Below are positions 7,628 to 16,555 of a stretch of DNA of 60,985 bases, one piece after another. Within the stretch, counting starts at the first letter, position 1. Every line of letters begins with the position of its first letter. Where the stretch lies: positions 1 to 60,985 of the forward strand of contig NZ_CBFIHX010000004.1 in the NCBI RefSeq assembly GCF_965662505.1, given 5' to 3'. A model generated the notes under the pieces. It was not told the origin of the DNA and searched no databases. It saw only the letters and a program-made list of their open reading frames with translations. A program made the translations under genes and the position numbers. Origin of the DNA: Pseudomaricurvus sp965662505. Its GTDB lineage: Bacteria > Pseudomonadota > Gammaproteobacteria > Pseudomonadales > Cellvibrionaceae.

Positions 7628-9337
7628 TCAGATGACGCCCGCTTCCATCTGTTTTACGGCGTAGTCACAGGCTCTGGCAGTAAAAGCCATGTAGGTCAGT
7701 GAAGGGTTGACGCAGGAAGACGACGCCATAAACGACCCATCGGTGACAAACAGATTGGGCACATCGTGGGCCTGGTTGTGTTTATTGAGGACAGACTGAG
7801 TCGGGTCATCCCCCATCCGCGCTGTGCCCATTTCGTGAATACCGGAACCAGGGATCGACAGGTTTTCCACATCACCAAACGACATGGTAAATGCCGCACC
7901 ACCCGCCTCCATAATGCGTTTACCCTGGGCCTGAATGTCTCGCGCCATGGCTTTTTCGTTCTCGCCCCAGTTGAACTCGAACGCCACTTGCCGCATGCCA
8001 TAGCGATCTTTCTTATTGCTCAGATACACACGGTTTTTGGGGTTTGGCAGACATTCGCCAAAGGCGCCGGCGTAAAACGTCCAGGTATTTGGCAGCTGGC
8101 TCAGACTATCTTTGAGACCTGCGCCAAAGCCCTTTTTGTTAAACTGCCCCATCCAGTTACTGCTATTGATGGCGGTCTGATAGCCATAACCACGCACAAA
8201 ATCCAGCTCTTCTTCTTGGCCTGGCAAGTTACGGAAACGAGGTATGTACAACCCGGCTGGACGGTTACCGTAAAAATACGTGTCGCGGTTATCGGCAAAC
8301 ATGCCCACCGTACCCAGTCCCAGAAAGTGATCCATCAAGTTCTGTCCCAGCACGCCGCTGCGGTTGGCCAAGCCATTAGGGAAGGCCTCGCTGGTGGAGT
8401 TAAGCAACAACTGTGTGGAACCTACGGTGGAAGCACACAGGAACACCACCCGCGCAGTAAACTCATGACGCTCCAGAGTCTCCGAATCAATCACATGCAC
8501 TTTACTAATGCGCTTGGTGTCTTCATCGTATTCCAGTTTCTCCACCACCGAGTTGGGACGCAGTGTCATTTTCTGAGTCGCACGGGCCGCCGGCAATGTA
8601 GAACTCTGTGAGCTGAAGTAGCTGCCAGTAGAGCACCCGTTTTCGCAGGGACCACAATAATGACAGGCTGCCCGACCGGGCAGGTTTTCAGTGAGAATCG
8701 CCGTACGGGCGTTGGTCAGAGTGATCTCCGGTGCATTTTTCTTCAACCGTTCTTGGATGGTTTCCTCGACCGCAAACCAGGGCATGGGCTTCTGGAATTC
8801 GCCGTCCGGTAGCTGTGGCAGACCTTCTTTGCGACCATTTACACCAATAAACTTTTCGACATAGCTGTACCAGGGCGCAATTTCGTCGTAGTCCACCGGC
8901 CAGGGAATACCATGGCCATCTTTAGCATTGGCCTTGAAGTCTTCTTCACTCAATCGATATGTTTGGCGACCCCACATTAGTGAGCGACCGCCGACGACAC
9001 CGCCGCGGAACCACTGAAACTCGGAACCTTCGTCAGTGGCATAGGGATTCAATTTATCGTTGTTCCAAAAATGCATATTGGCCGTACGGAAGGCATAAAG
9101 CTTACTTTGCACTTCGTAGTTTTCCGCTTCTAGCTCACGCTGGGGCTTACCGTTAAACGGTATTTTCCAGCTGGGGGCGTGTTCACCCAAATACCCGGTA
9201 CCATGCTGCAGGTCGCGACCGCGTTCCAGCACCAGTACCCGCAAGCCTTTTTCAGTCAGTTCTTTTGCAGCCCAGCCACCGGTAATTCCGGAGCCCACGA
9301 CAATGGCATCAAAGTCATAATTTTTTGTGGTAATCAT
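7628..9337 (-). CDS. GMC-family FAD-dependent oxidoreductase, probable large subunit of a periplasmic sugar dehydrogenase
   Basis: 569 aa. The FAD-binding motif is at residues 10-40 ('DAIVVGSGITGGWAAKEL' then 'VLVLERG'). The GMC C-terminal domain ends with 'HEMGTARMGDDP' and 'NPSLTYMAFTARACDYAVKQ'. Cysteines 225, 228, 231 and 235 form a compact C-x2-C-x2-C-x3-C cluster, resembling the iron-sulphur region of membrane-bound FAD glucose and fructose dehydrogenases. It has no signal peptide of its own. The small subunit encoded 30 bp upstream has a Tat-like leader, so co-export as a complex is likely, as in gluconate 2-dehydrogenase. No cytochrome c subunit gene is nearby. With ThuA, Gfo and isomerase neighbours, a glycoside 3-dehydrogenase role is the best guess; gluconate or another sugar as substrate remains possible. 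Confidence 0.88.
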   Translation of the reverse strand: MITTKNYDFDAIVVGSGITGGWAAKELTEKGLRVLVLERGRDLQHGTGYLGEHAPSWKIPFNGKPQRELEAENYEVQSKLYAFRTANMHFWNNDKLNPYATDEGSEFQWFRGGVVGGRSLMWGRQTYRLSEEDFKANAKDGHGIPWPVDYDEIAPWYSYVEKFIGVNGRKEGLPQLPDGEFQKPMPWFAVEETIQERLKKNAPEITLTNARTAILTENLPGRAACHYCGPCENGCSTGSYFSSQSSTLPAARATQKMTLRPNSVVEKLEYDEDTKRISKVHVIDSETLERHEFTARVVFLCASTVGSTQLLLNSTSEAFPNGLANRSGVLGQNLMDHFLGLGTVGMFADNRDTYFYGNRPAGLYIPRFRNLPGQEEELDFVRGYGYQTAINSSNWMGQFNKKGFGAGLKDSLSQLPNTWTFYAGAFGECLPNPKNRVYLSNKKDRYGMRQVAFEFNWGENEKAMARDIQAQGKRIMEAGGAAFTMSFGDVENLSIPGSGIHEMGTARMGDDPTQSVLNKHNQAHDVPNLFVTDGSFMASSSCVNPSLTYMAFTARACDYAVKQMEAGVI

Positions 9338-9367
9338 ATCTGGCTATCCGTATTCAGTTCAGTCAAC

Positions 9368-9994
9368 TCAGCGGTAAAATGCAAAAGGCGCCCAAGTGGT
9401 GTCGCCTGGTTTGCGCGGATAATGACCGTCAAATTTCATCGGCATGGGGTTGTAACGCAGTACCTGCTTGGCACCCACTTCCGAAGTGAAAAAGCCCCAG
9501 ATAGTCAGCTCTTTAAACTGACAGATAAACGGCGCATCACTAATGTAAGCACGGCGCACATTGCCCTGTGCATACCAGGAACTGTCACCAGCCGCATTTT
9601 CCAGGGCCTCCAGTACGGACAGCTGTTGTTCTGCGTTTAGCTTGTCATAAGGCGCACCCAGCTCCTGAGGGACACGGGTTTCTAAATCCTTCAGGCCAGC
9701 CATAAAAAGGGCGCGCTCATCGTCGTTCAGCCAATCCTGCACCATCAACTCAATAAAATGCGGTACGCCGGCATCAATGGCTCCTGGCGTCTCAGTGCGG
9801 GGGATGACCGTCTCGGCGGCAGCGGCAATTATCGCACGCTGCTGTGAAGTAAATAGATTCGCGGGCTGTTTGACGTAGTCATCGGCTGCAGCCAGATAGG
9901 TCATCTGGGATTGGTTCAGAGCCAGGGCATGCCCGGAAATAGTGGCAGTACCCACCAAAACGGCGGCACACTGCAGAAACTCTCTTCGATTCAT
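9368..9994 (-). CDS. Gluconate 2-dehydrogenase subunit 3-like protein (Tat-exported small subunit)
   Basis: 208 aa. The N-terminus 'MNRREFLQCAAVLVGTA' followed by 'GHALA' is a twin-arginine-type leader. The mature part has the subunit-3 signature 'FTSQQRAIIAAAAETVIP' followed by a Thr/Pro-rich turn and 'FIELMVQDWLN'. In gluconate 2-dehydrogenase and related FAD dehydrogenases this subunit pairs with the GMC flavoprotein and carries it across the membrane. It is the first gene of a leftward operon with the GMC enzyme (30-bp gap), thuA3 and perhaps lacI. The promoter region upstream (9995-10386) contains a LacI-type palindrome about 110 bp before the start codon. Confidence 0.87.
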   Translation of the reverse strand: MNRREFLQCAAVLVGTATISGHALALNQSQMTYLAAADDYVKQPANLFTSQQRAIIAAAAETVIPRTETPGAIDAGVPHFIELMVQDWLNDDERALFMAGLKDLETRVPQELGAPYDKLNAEQQLSVLEALENAAGDSSWYAQGNVRRAYISDAPFICQFKELTIWGFFTSEVGAKQVLRYNPMPMKFDGHYPRKPGDTTWAPFAFYR

Positions 9995-10103
9995 TCTGGA
10001 ACCCTCTGGTTATTTTTATGACTTTTCAATATTCATATCAACATAGTGGGCCGGGGCACTGAGACCTACTACGAACTATAGGTAGATATTGTACAACAAA
10101 ATA

Positions 10104-10119
10104 ATGTAATCGTTTACAT
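10104..10119. promoter_or_regulatory. LacI-type operator upstream of the dehydrogenase operon
   Basis: ATGTAATCGTTTACAT: the 14-bp core at 10105-10118 differs from the perfect palindrome at 1025-1038 by one base. It lies about 110 bp upstream of the Tat subunit start codon (9994). Two sites matching at 13 of 14 positions, each before an operon flanking the same lacI gene, make a local regulon likely. Confidence 0.7.
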
Positions 10120-10334
10120 TTTAATGTCTTGATTTTCTAATAAATCCCAAAAAATCTTTATAAAAACTAGCTTGGTGCCGGAAACCAGCAAAGAGAAAAT
10201 TGGAGTATCAAGGGTATAATGTCTACACCCCCTCTCTCAGAGGCTTGGCGGATCGCCGCCTCAGAATTAAACCCGGATACCGACTTAACGTTGCGTCACT
10301 ACAAAGCCAAGCATAATAGGATTCAAACAACTGT

Positions 10335-10362
10335 TCGACGCGATCACTATTGATCGCGTCGA
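10335..10362 (-). terminator. Strong hairpin after uxuB
   Basis: Perfect 12-bp stem TCGACGCGATCA/TGATCGCGTCGA with a 4-nt loop, starting 25 bp beyond the uxuB stop codon. There is no clean T-run, so it may act as an mRNA-stabilising hairpin as well as a terminator. Confidence 0.65.
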
Positions 10363-10386
10363 GAGATCATTTTAAAGAATTAACTT

Positions 10387-11880
10387 TTATGAGCTCATTG
10401 TGTTATTTCGTTCTTTCAAAAGGTTCAACACACCTTCTTTCTCCATGGCGGCATAATATTTCTCGACCTGACTGCTCCAGTCTGCTTGATCTTGCGGAAG
10501 ACTTCCAAACACCGCTTGCAAGCCGAGCACTTCTGTTACAGGGGAAACACCTTTCGCTTCTGCGCCTTTGACGAGTCCCATCAAGGCTTCCGAAAAAGGA
10601 TCAATAATGTCATAACTCGCCCTCGCGCCAGAGCTGTCCGGGTCACGAACTCCCTGCAGATAACGAATCCAACCGGCAAGCGCAAGTGCCAGCAACGATG
10701 CATCGACACCGTCATTCAGTAATTGACGCGCACTGGCGAGCCAACGCTGGGGGATCTTCTGTGAGCCATCCTGAGCAATTTGATCGGTGCGGTGATTCAG
10801 CGAGGCATTGGAAAAACGATCCAAAAGCTCCTGCTTATAAGCATCCAAATCAAAACCGTCGGGGACATTTAATGTCGGGGTTACCAGAGCCATGTAGTCT
10901 TGTACGAAGCCTTTCAGATCTGGATCCCCCATGACCTGATGAACGTAATCGTAACCGGACAGGTAGCCCAAATAAGCGATGATCGAATGACTGCCATTGA
11001 GCAGTCTCAGTTTCATTTCCTCAAACGGTGCAACGTCATCCACCAGCATTGCACCAACGGATTCCCAATCCGGCTTGTCACTGGCAAAATGATCTTCAAT
11101 GACCCATTGCGAGAAAGGCTCTGTCACCACGGCGCCTTGATCAGAAACGCCCAGGCTGTCTTGTAATTCCAGCAAAGTCTGTTCAGTTACCGCCGGCACG
11201 ATTCGATCTACCATGGAGCAAGGGAAAGCCACATGCTGCTCCAGCCATTCCGCGATGGAAGGATTAACGCGCTGCACAAATGAATTGACTACATTTTTTA
11301 ACAGTTTGCCGTTGTGGGAAAGATTATCACAGCTCAGCAGAGTAATCGGCGCCTCTAATTTCTGGCGTTGCTCCAGTGCCGCCACGATATAACCAATCGC
11401 CGATTTAGGTGCAGTTTGGTAGTGCTCTAAATCCCAAAGAATATCCGGGTTCTCCCAGTTAATATCTGGCGTGCCAGGATTGTGGCAATAGCCTTTCTCT
11501 GTAATCGTTAAGGTAACGACTTTGATATCGGGATCAGACAGCGCATTGATCAGCTGTTGGGGGGCTTCCGGGGCGACCAACACTGACTGAATGGCACCAA
11601 CCACTTTGGTTTCTGCGTGATTGCTGTCTTTCTCAATCAGACAATAGAGTCCATCCTGAGGCTGCAGTTGGTTGCGAACTCCGGGGCTGCGCAAGCTGGC
11701 TCCGATTATGCCCCAGTCACCGCCTTTCTCGTTAAGTAGCTTATCGGTGTAATCGGCCTGGTGACCGCGATGAAAGGCCCCAATACCCAGATGCACAATG
11801 CCCGCCTTGAGAGACGTGCGGTCATAACCCGGGACAGGCCCTGATACTTGTTTCAGAGTTTCGTTGTTCAGACGTAGCAT
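10387..11880 (-). CDS. uxuB: Fructuronate reductase (mannitol dehydrogenase family)
   Basis: 497 aa, the normal length for UxuB/mannitol-dehydrogenase-type enzymes. The N-terminal Rossmann region is 'GIVHLGIGAFHRGHQADY'. The family catalytic motif K-x5-N-x2-H is visible in 'MKLRLLNGSHSIIAYLGYL', and 'LLSCDNLSHNG' is typical of the family. It reduces D-fructuronate to D-mannonate with NADH in the cytoplasm. It lies 17 bp downstream of uxaC in the same operon, which makes this more likely than mannitol or tagaturonate as substrate. A strong hairpin follows the stop codon. Confidence 0.9.
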   Translation of the reverse strand: MLRLNNETLKQVSGPVPGYDRTSLKAGIVHLGIGAFHRGHQADYTDKLLNEKGGDWGIIGASLRSPGVRNQLQPQDGLYCLIEKDSNHAETKVVGAIQSVLVAPEAPQQLINALSDPDIKVVTLTITEKGYCHNPGTPDINWENPDILWDLEHYQTAPKSAIGYIVAALEQRQKLEAPITLLSCDNLSHNGKLLKNVVNSFVQRVNPSIAEWLEQHVAFPCSMVDRIVPAVTEQTLLELQDSLGVSDQGAVVTEPFSQWVIEDHFASDKPDWESVGAMLVDDVAPFEEMKLRLLNGSHSIIAYLGYLSGYDYVHQVMGDPDLKGFVQDYMALVTPTLNVPDGFDLDAYKQELLDRFSNASLNHRTDQIAQDGSQKIPQRWLASARQLLNDGVDASLLALALAGWIRYLQGVRDPDSSGARASYDIIDPFSEALMGLVKGAEAKGVSPVTEVLGLQAVFGSLPQDQADWSSQVEKYYAAMEKEGVLNLLKERNNTMSS

Positions 11881-11897
11881 GAATTTTATTTCCCGAA

Positions 11898-13307
11898 TTA
11901 CAGTTTGTACGCTTCTTTCGCCAGGCGGTAGCTCAAATCATGAGCCAGCTCCATAGCCTCATCTTCACCGAGACGATGTTCGGCAACCAACTGGGCCAGG
12001 AAGGCACAGTCCATTCGACGCGCCACATCGTGACGAGCCGGAATAGACAGAAAAGCTCGGGTATCATCGTTAAAACCTACGGTATTGTAGAAACCGGCAG
12101 TTTCTGTGATTTGTTCACGGTAGCGACGCATCCCTTCAGGGCTGTCATGGAACCACCAGGCAGGCCCGACTTTCAACGCAGGGTAATGACCGGCTAAAGG
12201 CGCCAGCTCGCGGCTGTAACTGGTTTCGTCCAGAGTAAAGACAATCATGCTAAAACGGGGATCGCTGCCGACTTTATTGAGCAGTGGTCGCAGAGCCTGA
12301 ACATATTCCGTCTGTACCGGAATATCGGCGCCTTTGTCGCGACCAAAGGCGGTAAACAAATCCTCATTATGGTTGCGATAGCAACCGGGATGCAGCTGCA
12401 TAACCAGACCATCATCCAGGCTCATCAAAGCCATCTCGGTCAGCATTTGCGCACGAAATGTCTCAGCTTGCTCTGGCGTTGCGGAACCGCCAATCACGAC
12501 AGAAAAGAGCTGGTGCTTATCCTCTGAAGACAGGTCTTCCGTCTTAGCCGTAGGATGGCCATGATCTGTAGACGTCGCACCAAAGCGCTTAAAGTAATCA
12601 CGGCGTTGACGCAGTGCATTCAGATAATCATCAAAGGTTTTAATCTCGATACCGGTTATCTCACCCAGCTTTTTGACGTTATCCGCAAACCCTTCAAATT
12701 CAGGATCAATCACAGGGTCGGGACGAAATGCCGTGATGACCCGGCCCTTCCAGTCACTGTTTTGGATAGTTTGGTGATGACGCAAATCATCCAGAGGTGA
12801 TTCGGTTGTCGCAATCAACTCAATATTGAATCGCTCAAACAGGGCGCGAGGCAAAAACTCAGGCTTTTGGAGACAGCCTTGAATGTGATCGAAATAACGA
12901 TCAGCGCTTTCTTTCGTTAGGGCTTCCGTCAACCCGAAGACTTCAAAAAACACATGATCCAGCCACATACGACTGGGTGTTCCGCGAAACAGATAATAAT
13001 GCTCCGCAAACCGTTGCCATACCTTGCGGGGATCCGTTTCTACCGCACCACCATCTTTACGCTTGATGCCCAGCTCTTCCATGCTGACACCCTGACTGAA
13101 CAGCATCCGCAGCACATAATGGTCAGGCTGCACCAACAGCGCCGCCGGGTTTTCAAACGGTTCGTTATTGGCAAACCAACTTGGGTCCGTATGACCATGG
13201 GGACTGATGATCGGCAACGCTTTTACGCTTTGGTAAAGCTTGCGAGCAATTTCCCGGGTGTGGGGATCTGCCGGAAACAGCCGGTCTGAATGCAGACTCA
13301 TGGTCAT
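11898..13307 (-). CDS. uxaC: Glucuronate isomerase
   Basis: 469 aa, full length for UxaC. The early 'PIISPHGHTDPSWF' carries the metal-binding His pair (about residues 37 and 39), followed by 'LLVQPDHYVLRMLFSQG', 'MQLHPGCYRNHN' and 'NTVGFNDDTRAFLSIPARHD', all standard for the family. It converts D-glucuronate to D-fructuronate (and galacturonate to tagaturonate). Start: ATG 13307 has AGAGG six bases upstream; an ATG two codons later is possible. It is the first gene of uxaC-uxuB, and its promoter region is shared with the divergent TRAP operon and contains a FadR-type palindrome. Confidence 0.95.
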   Translation of the reverse strand: MTMSLHSDRLFPADPHTREIARKLYQSVKALPIISPHGHTDPSWFANNEPFENPAALLVQPDHYVLRMLFSQGVSMEELGIKRKDGGAVETDPRKVWQRFAEHYYLFRGTPSRMWLDHVFFEVFGLTEALTKESADRYFDHIQGCLQKPEFLPRALFERFNIELIATTESPLDDLRHHQTIQNSDWKGRVITAFRPDPVIDPEFEGFADNVKKLGEITGIEIKTFDDYLNALRQRRDYFKRFGATSTDHGHPTAKTEDLSSEDKHQLFSVVIGGSATPEQAETFRAQMLTEMALMSLDDGLVMQLHPGCYRNHNEDLFTAFGRDKGADIPVQTEYVQALRPLLNKVGSDPRFSMIVFTLDETSYSRELAPLAGHYPALKVGPAWWFHDSPEGMRRYREQITETAGFYNTVGFNDDTRAFLSIPARHDVARRMDCAFLAQLVAEHRLGEDEAMELAHDLSYRLAKEAYKL

Positions 13308-13474
13308 GAGGAACCTCTTGGATTGATGTTAAATAAGATTGGTATCCGTTAGCGATACCCAGGATGATGACCAGCTTACCGTGAAGCCTCCAGGCGCTTA
13401 AAATTGCCTGGCTTTTGTGCTCTGCGTTTTTCTGTTTTACGGTATTGTATTGAAAGAAACGCCAATCGAATGGT

Positions 13475-13493
13475 AAAATGGTCAGACCAATTT
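13475..13493. promoter_or_regulatory. FadR/GntR-type operator between uxaC and the TRAP operon
   Basis: The core TGGTCAGACCA (13479-13489) is a perfect match to the TGGT-N3-ACCA pattern bound by FadR-subfamily GntR regulators, and the arms extend to a 19-bp near-palindrome (AAAATGGTC-A-GACCAATTT). It lies midway between divergent uxaC and dctP, so one bound dimer could control both. The gntR gene at 16556-17251 is the natural candidate. Confidence 0.72.
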
Positions 13494-13604
13494 GTGAAAG
13501 AATCCCATAATAACCGCCGCCCCGTCAAGTAAAGGCCGCAGGGTGTGAGCATGCTCTAGACTGCATGTACTAATACATTCACTGATTTTAAGAGAAGCAA
13601 CATA

Positions 13605-14618
13605 ATGCCTTCCATTGTAGCGCAGCGTTTTCCCCACTGCCTGTCGTCTGTGCGTCGGATTCTGACACTATTAGCAGTCCTATTCACAGTGTGCAGCTGT
13701 ACCCCCCAAAACGACGGTTCACAGGTGCTGCATTTGGCGCACGGGATGCCTGCAGATCATCCCGTCAATAAAGCCATGGAGATGATGGACACACGACTGC
13801 AGGAACTGTCCGGTGGCACCATGCGGATAGAAATCTATGCCAATGGGCAACTGGGGTCCGAGAGAGACCTCCTCGAGCTGTTGCAAATTGGCAGCCTGGC
13901 CATGACCAAAGTCTCTGCGAGTCCTCTGGAAAGCTTCGTCCCCACCTATAAGATCTTCAGCATTCCTTATGTGTTTCGCGACCATGACCACTTTTGGCAA
14001 ATGCTGGAAAGCCCGCTGGGACGTGATTTGCTGGTTTCCTCTGAGCCCGTGCTTTTACGAGGCCTTGGCTACTATGATGCAGGCAGCCGCAGTTTTTACA
14101 CCAACAAACCCATAAATACCCCCGATGATCTCAAAGGGATGAAAATCCGGGTTCAGAAAAGCGTCACGTCAGTTGAAATGGTTAAGAGATTGGGCGGCGC
14201 AGCCACCCCGATCGCCTGGGCAGAGCTCTATACCGCACTGCAACAAGGGGTGGTTGATGGCGCAGAAAACAATATCCCCAGCTTTTACCTGTCCAAGCAC
14301 TATGAGGTCTCACCATACCTCTCACTGGATGAACACACCTATGTACCCGATGTCCTCCTGATAGGATTACCGGTCTGGAATAGCTTATCTCCGCAGCAGC
14401 AAGAGTGGTTACAGCAAGCAGCGGATGACTCGATCGCCTATCAGCGAGAACTTTGGGCGCTAAAAACACAGGAATCCCTTGAGGCATTACAGGCCAAAGG
14501 TATTGAAGTGATCACACCGGACAAAGAGCTGTTTCGCGAAAAAGTTTTGCCCATGCACCGGGCCTACGACAACACACCACTGGGAGAGCTGATGGATGCC
14601 ATTCAAAACCTTCCGTAA
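13605..14618 (+). CDS. dctP: TRAP transporter substrate-binding lipoprotein (DctP family)
   Basis: 337 aa. The hydrophobic leader ends in a lipobox-like 'VCSC' (Cys32), so it may be tethered to the membrane. The mature part is a DctP-type binding protein: 'LHLAHGMPADHPVNKAME', 'YANGQLGSERDLLELLQIG', and the conserved 'KGMKIRVQKS', whose Arg (about residue 182) normally grips the substrate carboxylate. With uxaC, uxuB, uxuA and kdgK around it, D-glucuronate or another hexuronate is the probable ligand; this is inference from context. First gene of a three-gene TRAP operon, overlapping dctQ by 23 bp. Confidence 0.92.
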   Translation: MPSIVAQRFPHCLSSVRRILTLLAVLFTVCSCTPQNDGSQVLHLAHGMPADHPVNKAMEMMDTRLQELSGGTMRIEIYANGQLGSERDLLELLQIGSLAMTKVSASPLESFVPTYKIFSIPYVFRDHDHFWQMLESPLGRDLLVSSEPVLLRGLGYYDAGSRSFYTNKPINTPDDLKGMKIRVQKSVTSVEMVKRLGGAATPIAWAELYTALQQGVVDGAENNIPSFYLSKHYEVSPYLSLDEHTYVPDVLLIGLPVWNSLSPQQQEWLQQAADDSIAYQRELWALKTQESLEALQAKGIEVITPDKELFREKVLPMHRAYDNTPLGELMDAIQNLP

Positions 14619-15114
14619 TGCTTATGGCCGCTGTATCAGCCACATCGACAAGGCAGTCCAATACCTTCTTATACTGCTAATGGCCGTTATGGTCATCAAC
14701 GTCTTATGGCAGGTAGCCACGCGATTTTTACTGGGTGACCCCAGTTCGTATACCGAAGAAATTGCACGATTTCTGTTGATATGGATTGGTATGCTGGGGG
14801 GATGTTACGCCTACCGAGTTGGCGCCCACCTGGGGCTCGATCTTCTCTCAAGCTATCTAGAGGGAACGGCTCGCAAGCGCCTGTCATGGGTCATAAGCGG
14901 CGCAGTGATCGCTTTTTCGGGAAGTGTTCTGATCTATGGTGGCGGTAATCTGGTGCACGTCACCTACATACTTCATCAGACTTCGGCCTCTTTGGAAATC
15001 CCAATGGCTTTCATCTATACCGTTTTGCCGATCTCCGGCATATTACTGTGCTGTTTTAGCCTGGACGAAATACTGTCCGACTCAAGCCACCTAACAAACC
15101 ACGAAGCGATCTGA
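14596..15114 (+). CDS. dctQ: TRAP transporter small membrane subunit (DctQ family)
   Basis: 172 aa with four predicted membrane helices: around 'YLLILLMAVMVINVLW', 'LLIWIGMLGGCYAYR', 'ISGAVIAFSGSVLIYG' and 'YTVLPISGILLCCFS'. The 'YTEEIARFLLIWIG' segment is a hallmark of DctQ. The start codon overlaps the end of dctP by 23 bp, indicating coupled translation, and dctM follows after 9 bp. It works with DctM as the membrane part of the sodium-driven importer. Confidence 0.93.
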   Translation: MPFKTFRNAYGRCISHIDKAVQYLLILLMAVMVINVLWQVATRFLLGDPSSYTEEIARFLLIWIGMLGGCYAYRVGAHLGLDLLSSYLEGTARKRLSWVISGAVIAFSGSVLIYGGGNLVHVTYILHQTSASLEIPMAFIYTVLPISGILLCCFSLDEILSDSSHLTNHEAI

Positions 15115-15123
15115 GGGTACATC

Positions 15124-16422
15124 ATGGAATTATCAGGCGCTGCGCTACTGATCAGTTTTTTCATTCTGCTGTTTTTGAACATACCGGTAGCCATCTGCAT
15201 CGGTATTGCCACCCTGTTGGCCATGCTTTTTTCCATCGATTTTACGGCGGCCACCACCACCATTACTCAGCGAATGGCAGGCGGTATGAACAGCTTTGCC
15301 CTGCTGGCCATTCCGTTCTTTATCCTTTCAGGCCTGCTCATGGGGCGAGGGGGAATCGCTCATCGATTGATTGAATTCGCCAAAGCCCTCATTGGCAGCT
15401 TACCCGGCGGGCTGGCGCTGGTGAATGTCATTTCGTGCGCTCTGTTCGGCTCAATTTCGGGTTCTGCGGTAGCGGCCACGTCTGCCATCGGTGGCTTTAT
15501 GGTGCCCACCATGAACAAAGAAGGCTATGACAAAAACTTTAATGGTGCGATCACTGTGGCGGCCTCCACAACAGGGCTGCTGATTCCTCCCAGCAATATT
15601 CTGATCGTCTACTCTCTGGCCAGCGGAAGCGTATCCATCGCCGCCCTGTTTATCGCAGGCTATGTGCCCGGATTATTGCTGACCCTCGCCCTGATGGCCA
15701 TTGGCGCCATTTACGCCCACCGTAAAGGCTATCCAACCGCGGACCGTCTGCCCCTGAGAGAAGCCCTGCCCAAATTACTGGATGCCGTTCCCAGTCTTTT
15801 ACTGATCGTCATTGTGATCGGGGGTATTGTGGGCGGTGTATTTACCGCGACAGAAGCGAGCGCCATTGCGGTTCTCTACTCCCTACTGCTCGCTGTTGGC
15901 TTTTATCGAGAAGTTAAACCTGGAGAGCTGCCCGCTATTCTACTCAAAGCCGCTGAAACCAGTGCGGTAGTACTACTGCTGATTGGTACATCCACCGCGA
16001 TGTCCTGGATGCTGTCTTTTGAGAACATTCCTCAAACCATCAGCCAAACACTGCTGACATTGTCTGAAAATCCACTGCTGATTCTGCTGATCATCAACCT
16101 GATTTTACTGGTGGTGGGAGCGTTTATGGACATGACGCCGGCAGTGCTGATCTTCACCCCGATTTTCTTGCCGGTCGTGACCGAGCTGGGCATCTCGCCA
16201 CTTCACTTTGGGATGATGATGATCCTGAACTTATGCATCGGACTCTGCACTCCACCGGTGGGGAGCGTGCTCTTTGTGGGTTGCAGTATCGCCAAAACCT
16301 CAATGACGGCGATCATACGGCCGTTGCTGCCGATGTACTTTGCCATGATTGCAACGCTGGCATTGATTACCTATGTCCCGGCGCTCAGCGAGTGGCTGCC
16401 CAGACAATTTGGGCTGTATTGA
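15124..16422 (+). CDS. dctM: TRAP transporter large membrane subunit (DctM family)
   Basis: 432 aa, polytopic, normal DctM length. Start ATG 15124 has GAGGG upstream. Family marks include 'FLNIPVAICIGIATLLAM', 'LLAIPFFILSGLLMGRGGI', 'GSISGSAVAATSAIGGFMVP', 'TTGLLIPPSNILIVYS' and 'LCIGLCTPPVGSVLFVGCS'. It forms the transport channel with DctQ. It is the last gene of the operon; a 9-bp stem-loop lies about 95 bp downstream, before the convergent gntR. Confidence 0.95.
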   Translation: MELSGAALLISFFILLFLNIPVAICIGIATLLAMLFSIDFTAATTTITQRMAGGMNSFALLAIPFFILSGLLMGRGGIAHRLIEFAKALIGSLPGGLALVNVISCALFGSISGSAVAATSAIGGFMVPTMNKEGYDKNFNGAITVAASTTGLLIPPSNILIVYSLASGSVSIAALFIAGYVPGLLLTLALMAIGAIYAHRKGYPTADRLPLREALPKLLDAVPSLLLIVIVIGGIVGGVFTATEASAIAVLYSLLLAVGFYREVKPGELPAILLKAAETSAVVLLLIGTSTAMSWMLSFENIPQTISQTLLTLSENPLLILLIINLILLVVGAFMDMTPAVLIFTPIFLPVVTELGISPLHFGMMMILNLCIGLCTPPVGSVLFVGCSIAKTSMTAIIRPLLPMYFAMIATLALITYVPALSEWLPRQFGLY

Positions 16423-16517
16423 TATGATGCCGTTATTGATGAGGCATATTCTGAGGATACAACTATTGAGGTAGTACTGATATTGAAGCAGTACGAGCCT
16501 TGGTGGAAGCGCAAAGT

Positions 16518-16543
16518 GGAGTGAATGAAAGTAAATTCACTCC
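16518..16543. terminator. Hairpin between convergent dctM and gntR
   Basis: Perfect 9-bp inverted repeat GGAGTGAAT/ATTCACTCC with an 8-nt loop, just after the gntR stop codon. It lacks a T-run on either strand but its position fits a bidirectional terminator. Confidence 0.5.
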
Positions 16544-16555
16544 ATACTGACGGTT

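Larger units (their letters stand above)
9995..10386. other. Intergenic region: control region of the dehydrogenase operon and end of uxuB
   Basis: 392 bp without a gene. The left part is A+T-rich and holds the LacI-type site at 10105-10118; the right part holds a very strong hairpin just after the uxuB stop codon. The middle (about 10130-10330) shows nothing I can name. Confidence 0.7.

Noticed and set aside
7766..8611. 281-codon open frame opposite the GMC gene
   Set aside because: It lies wholly inside a well-supported gene on the other strand and shows no protein family motif.
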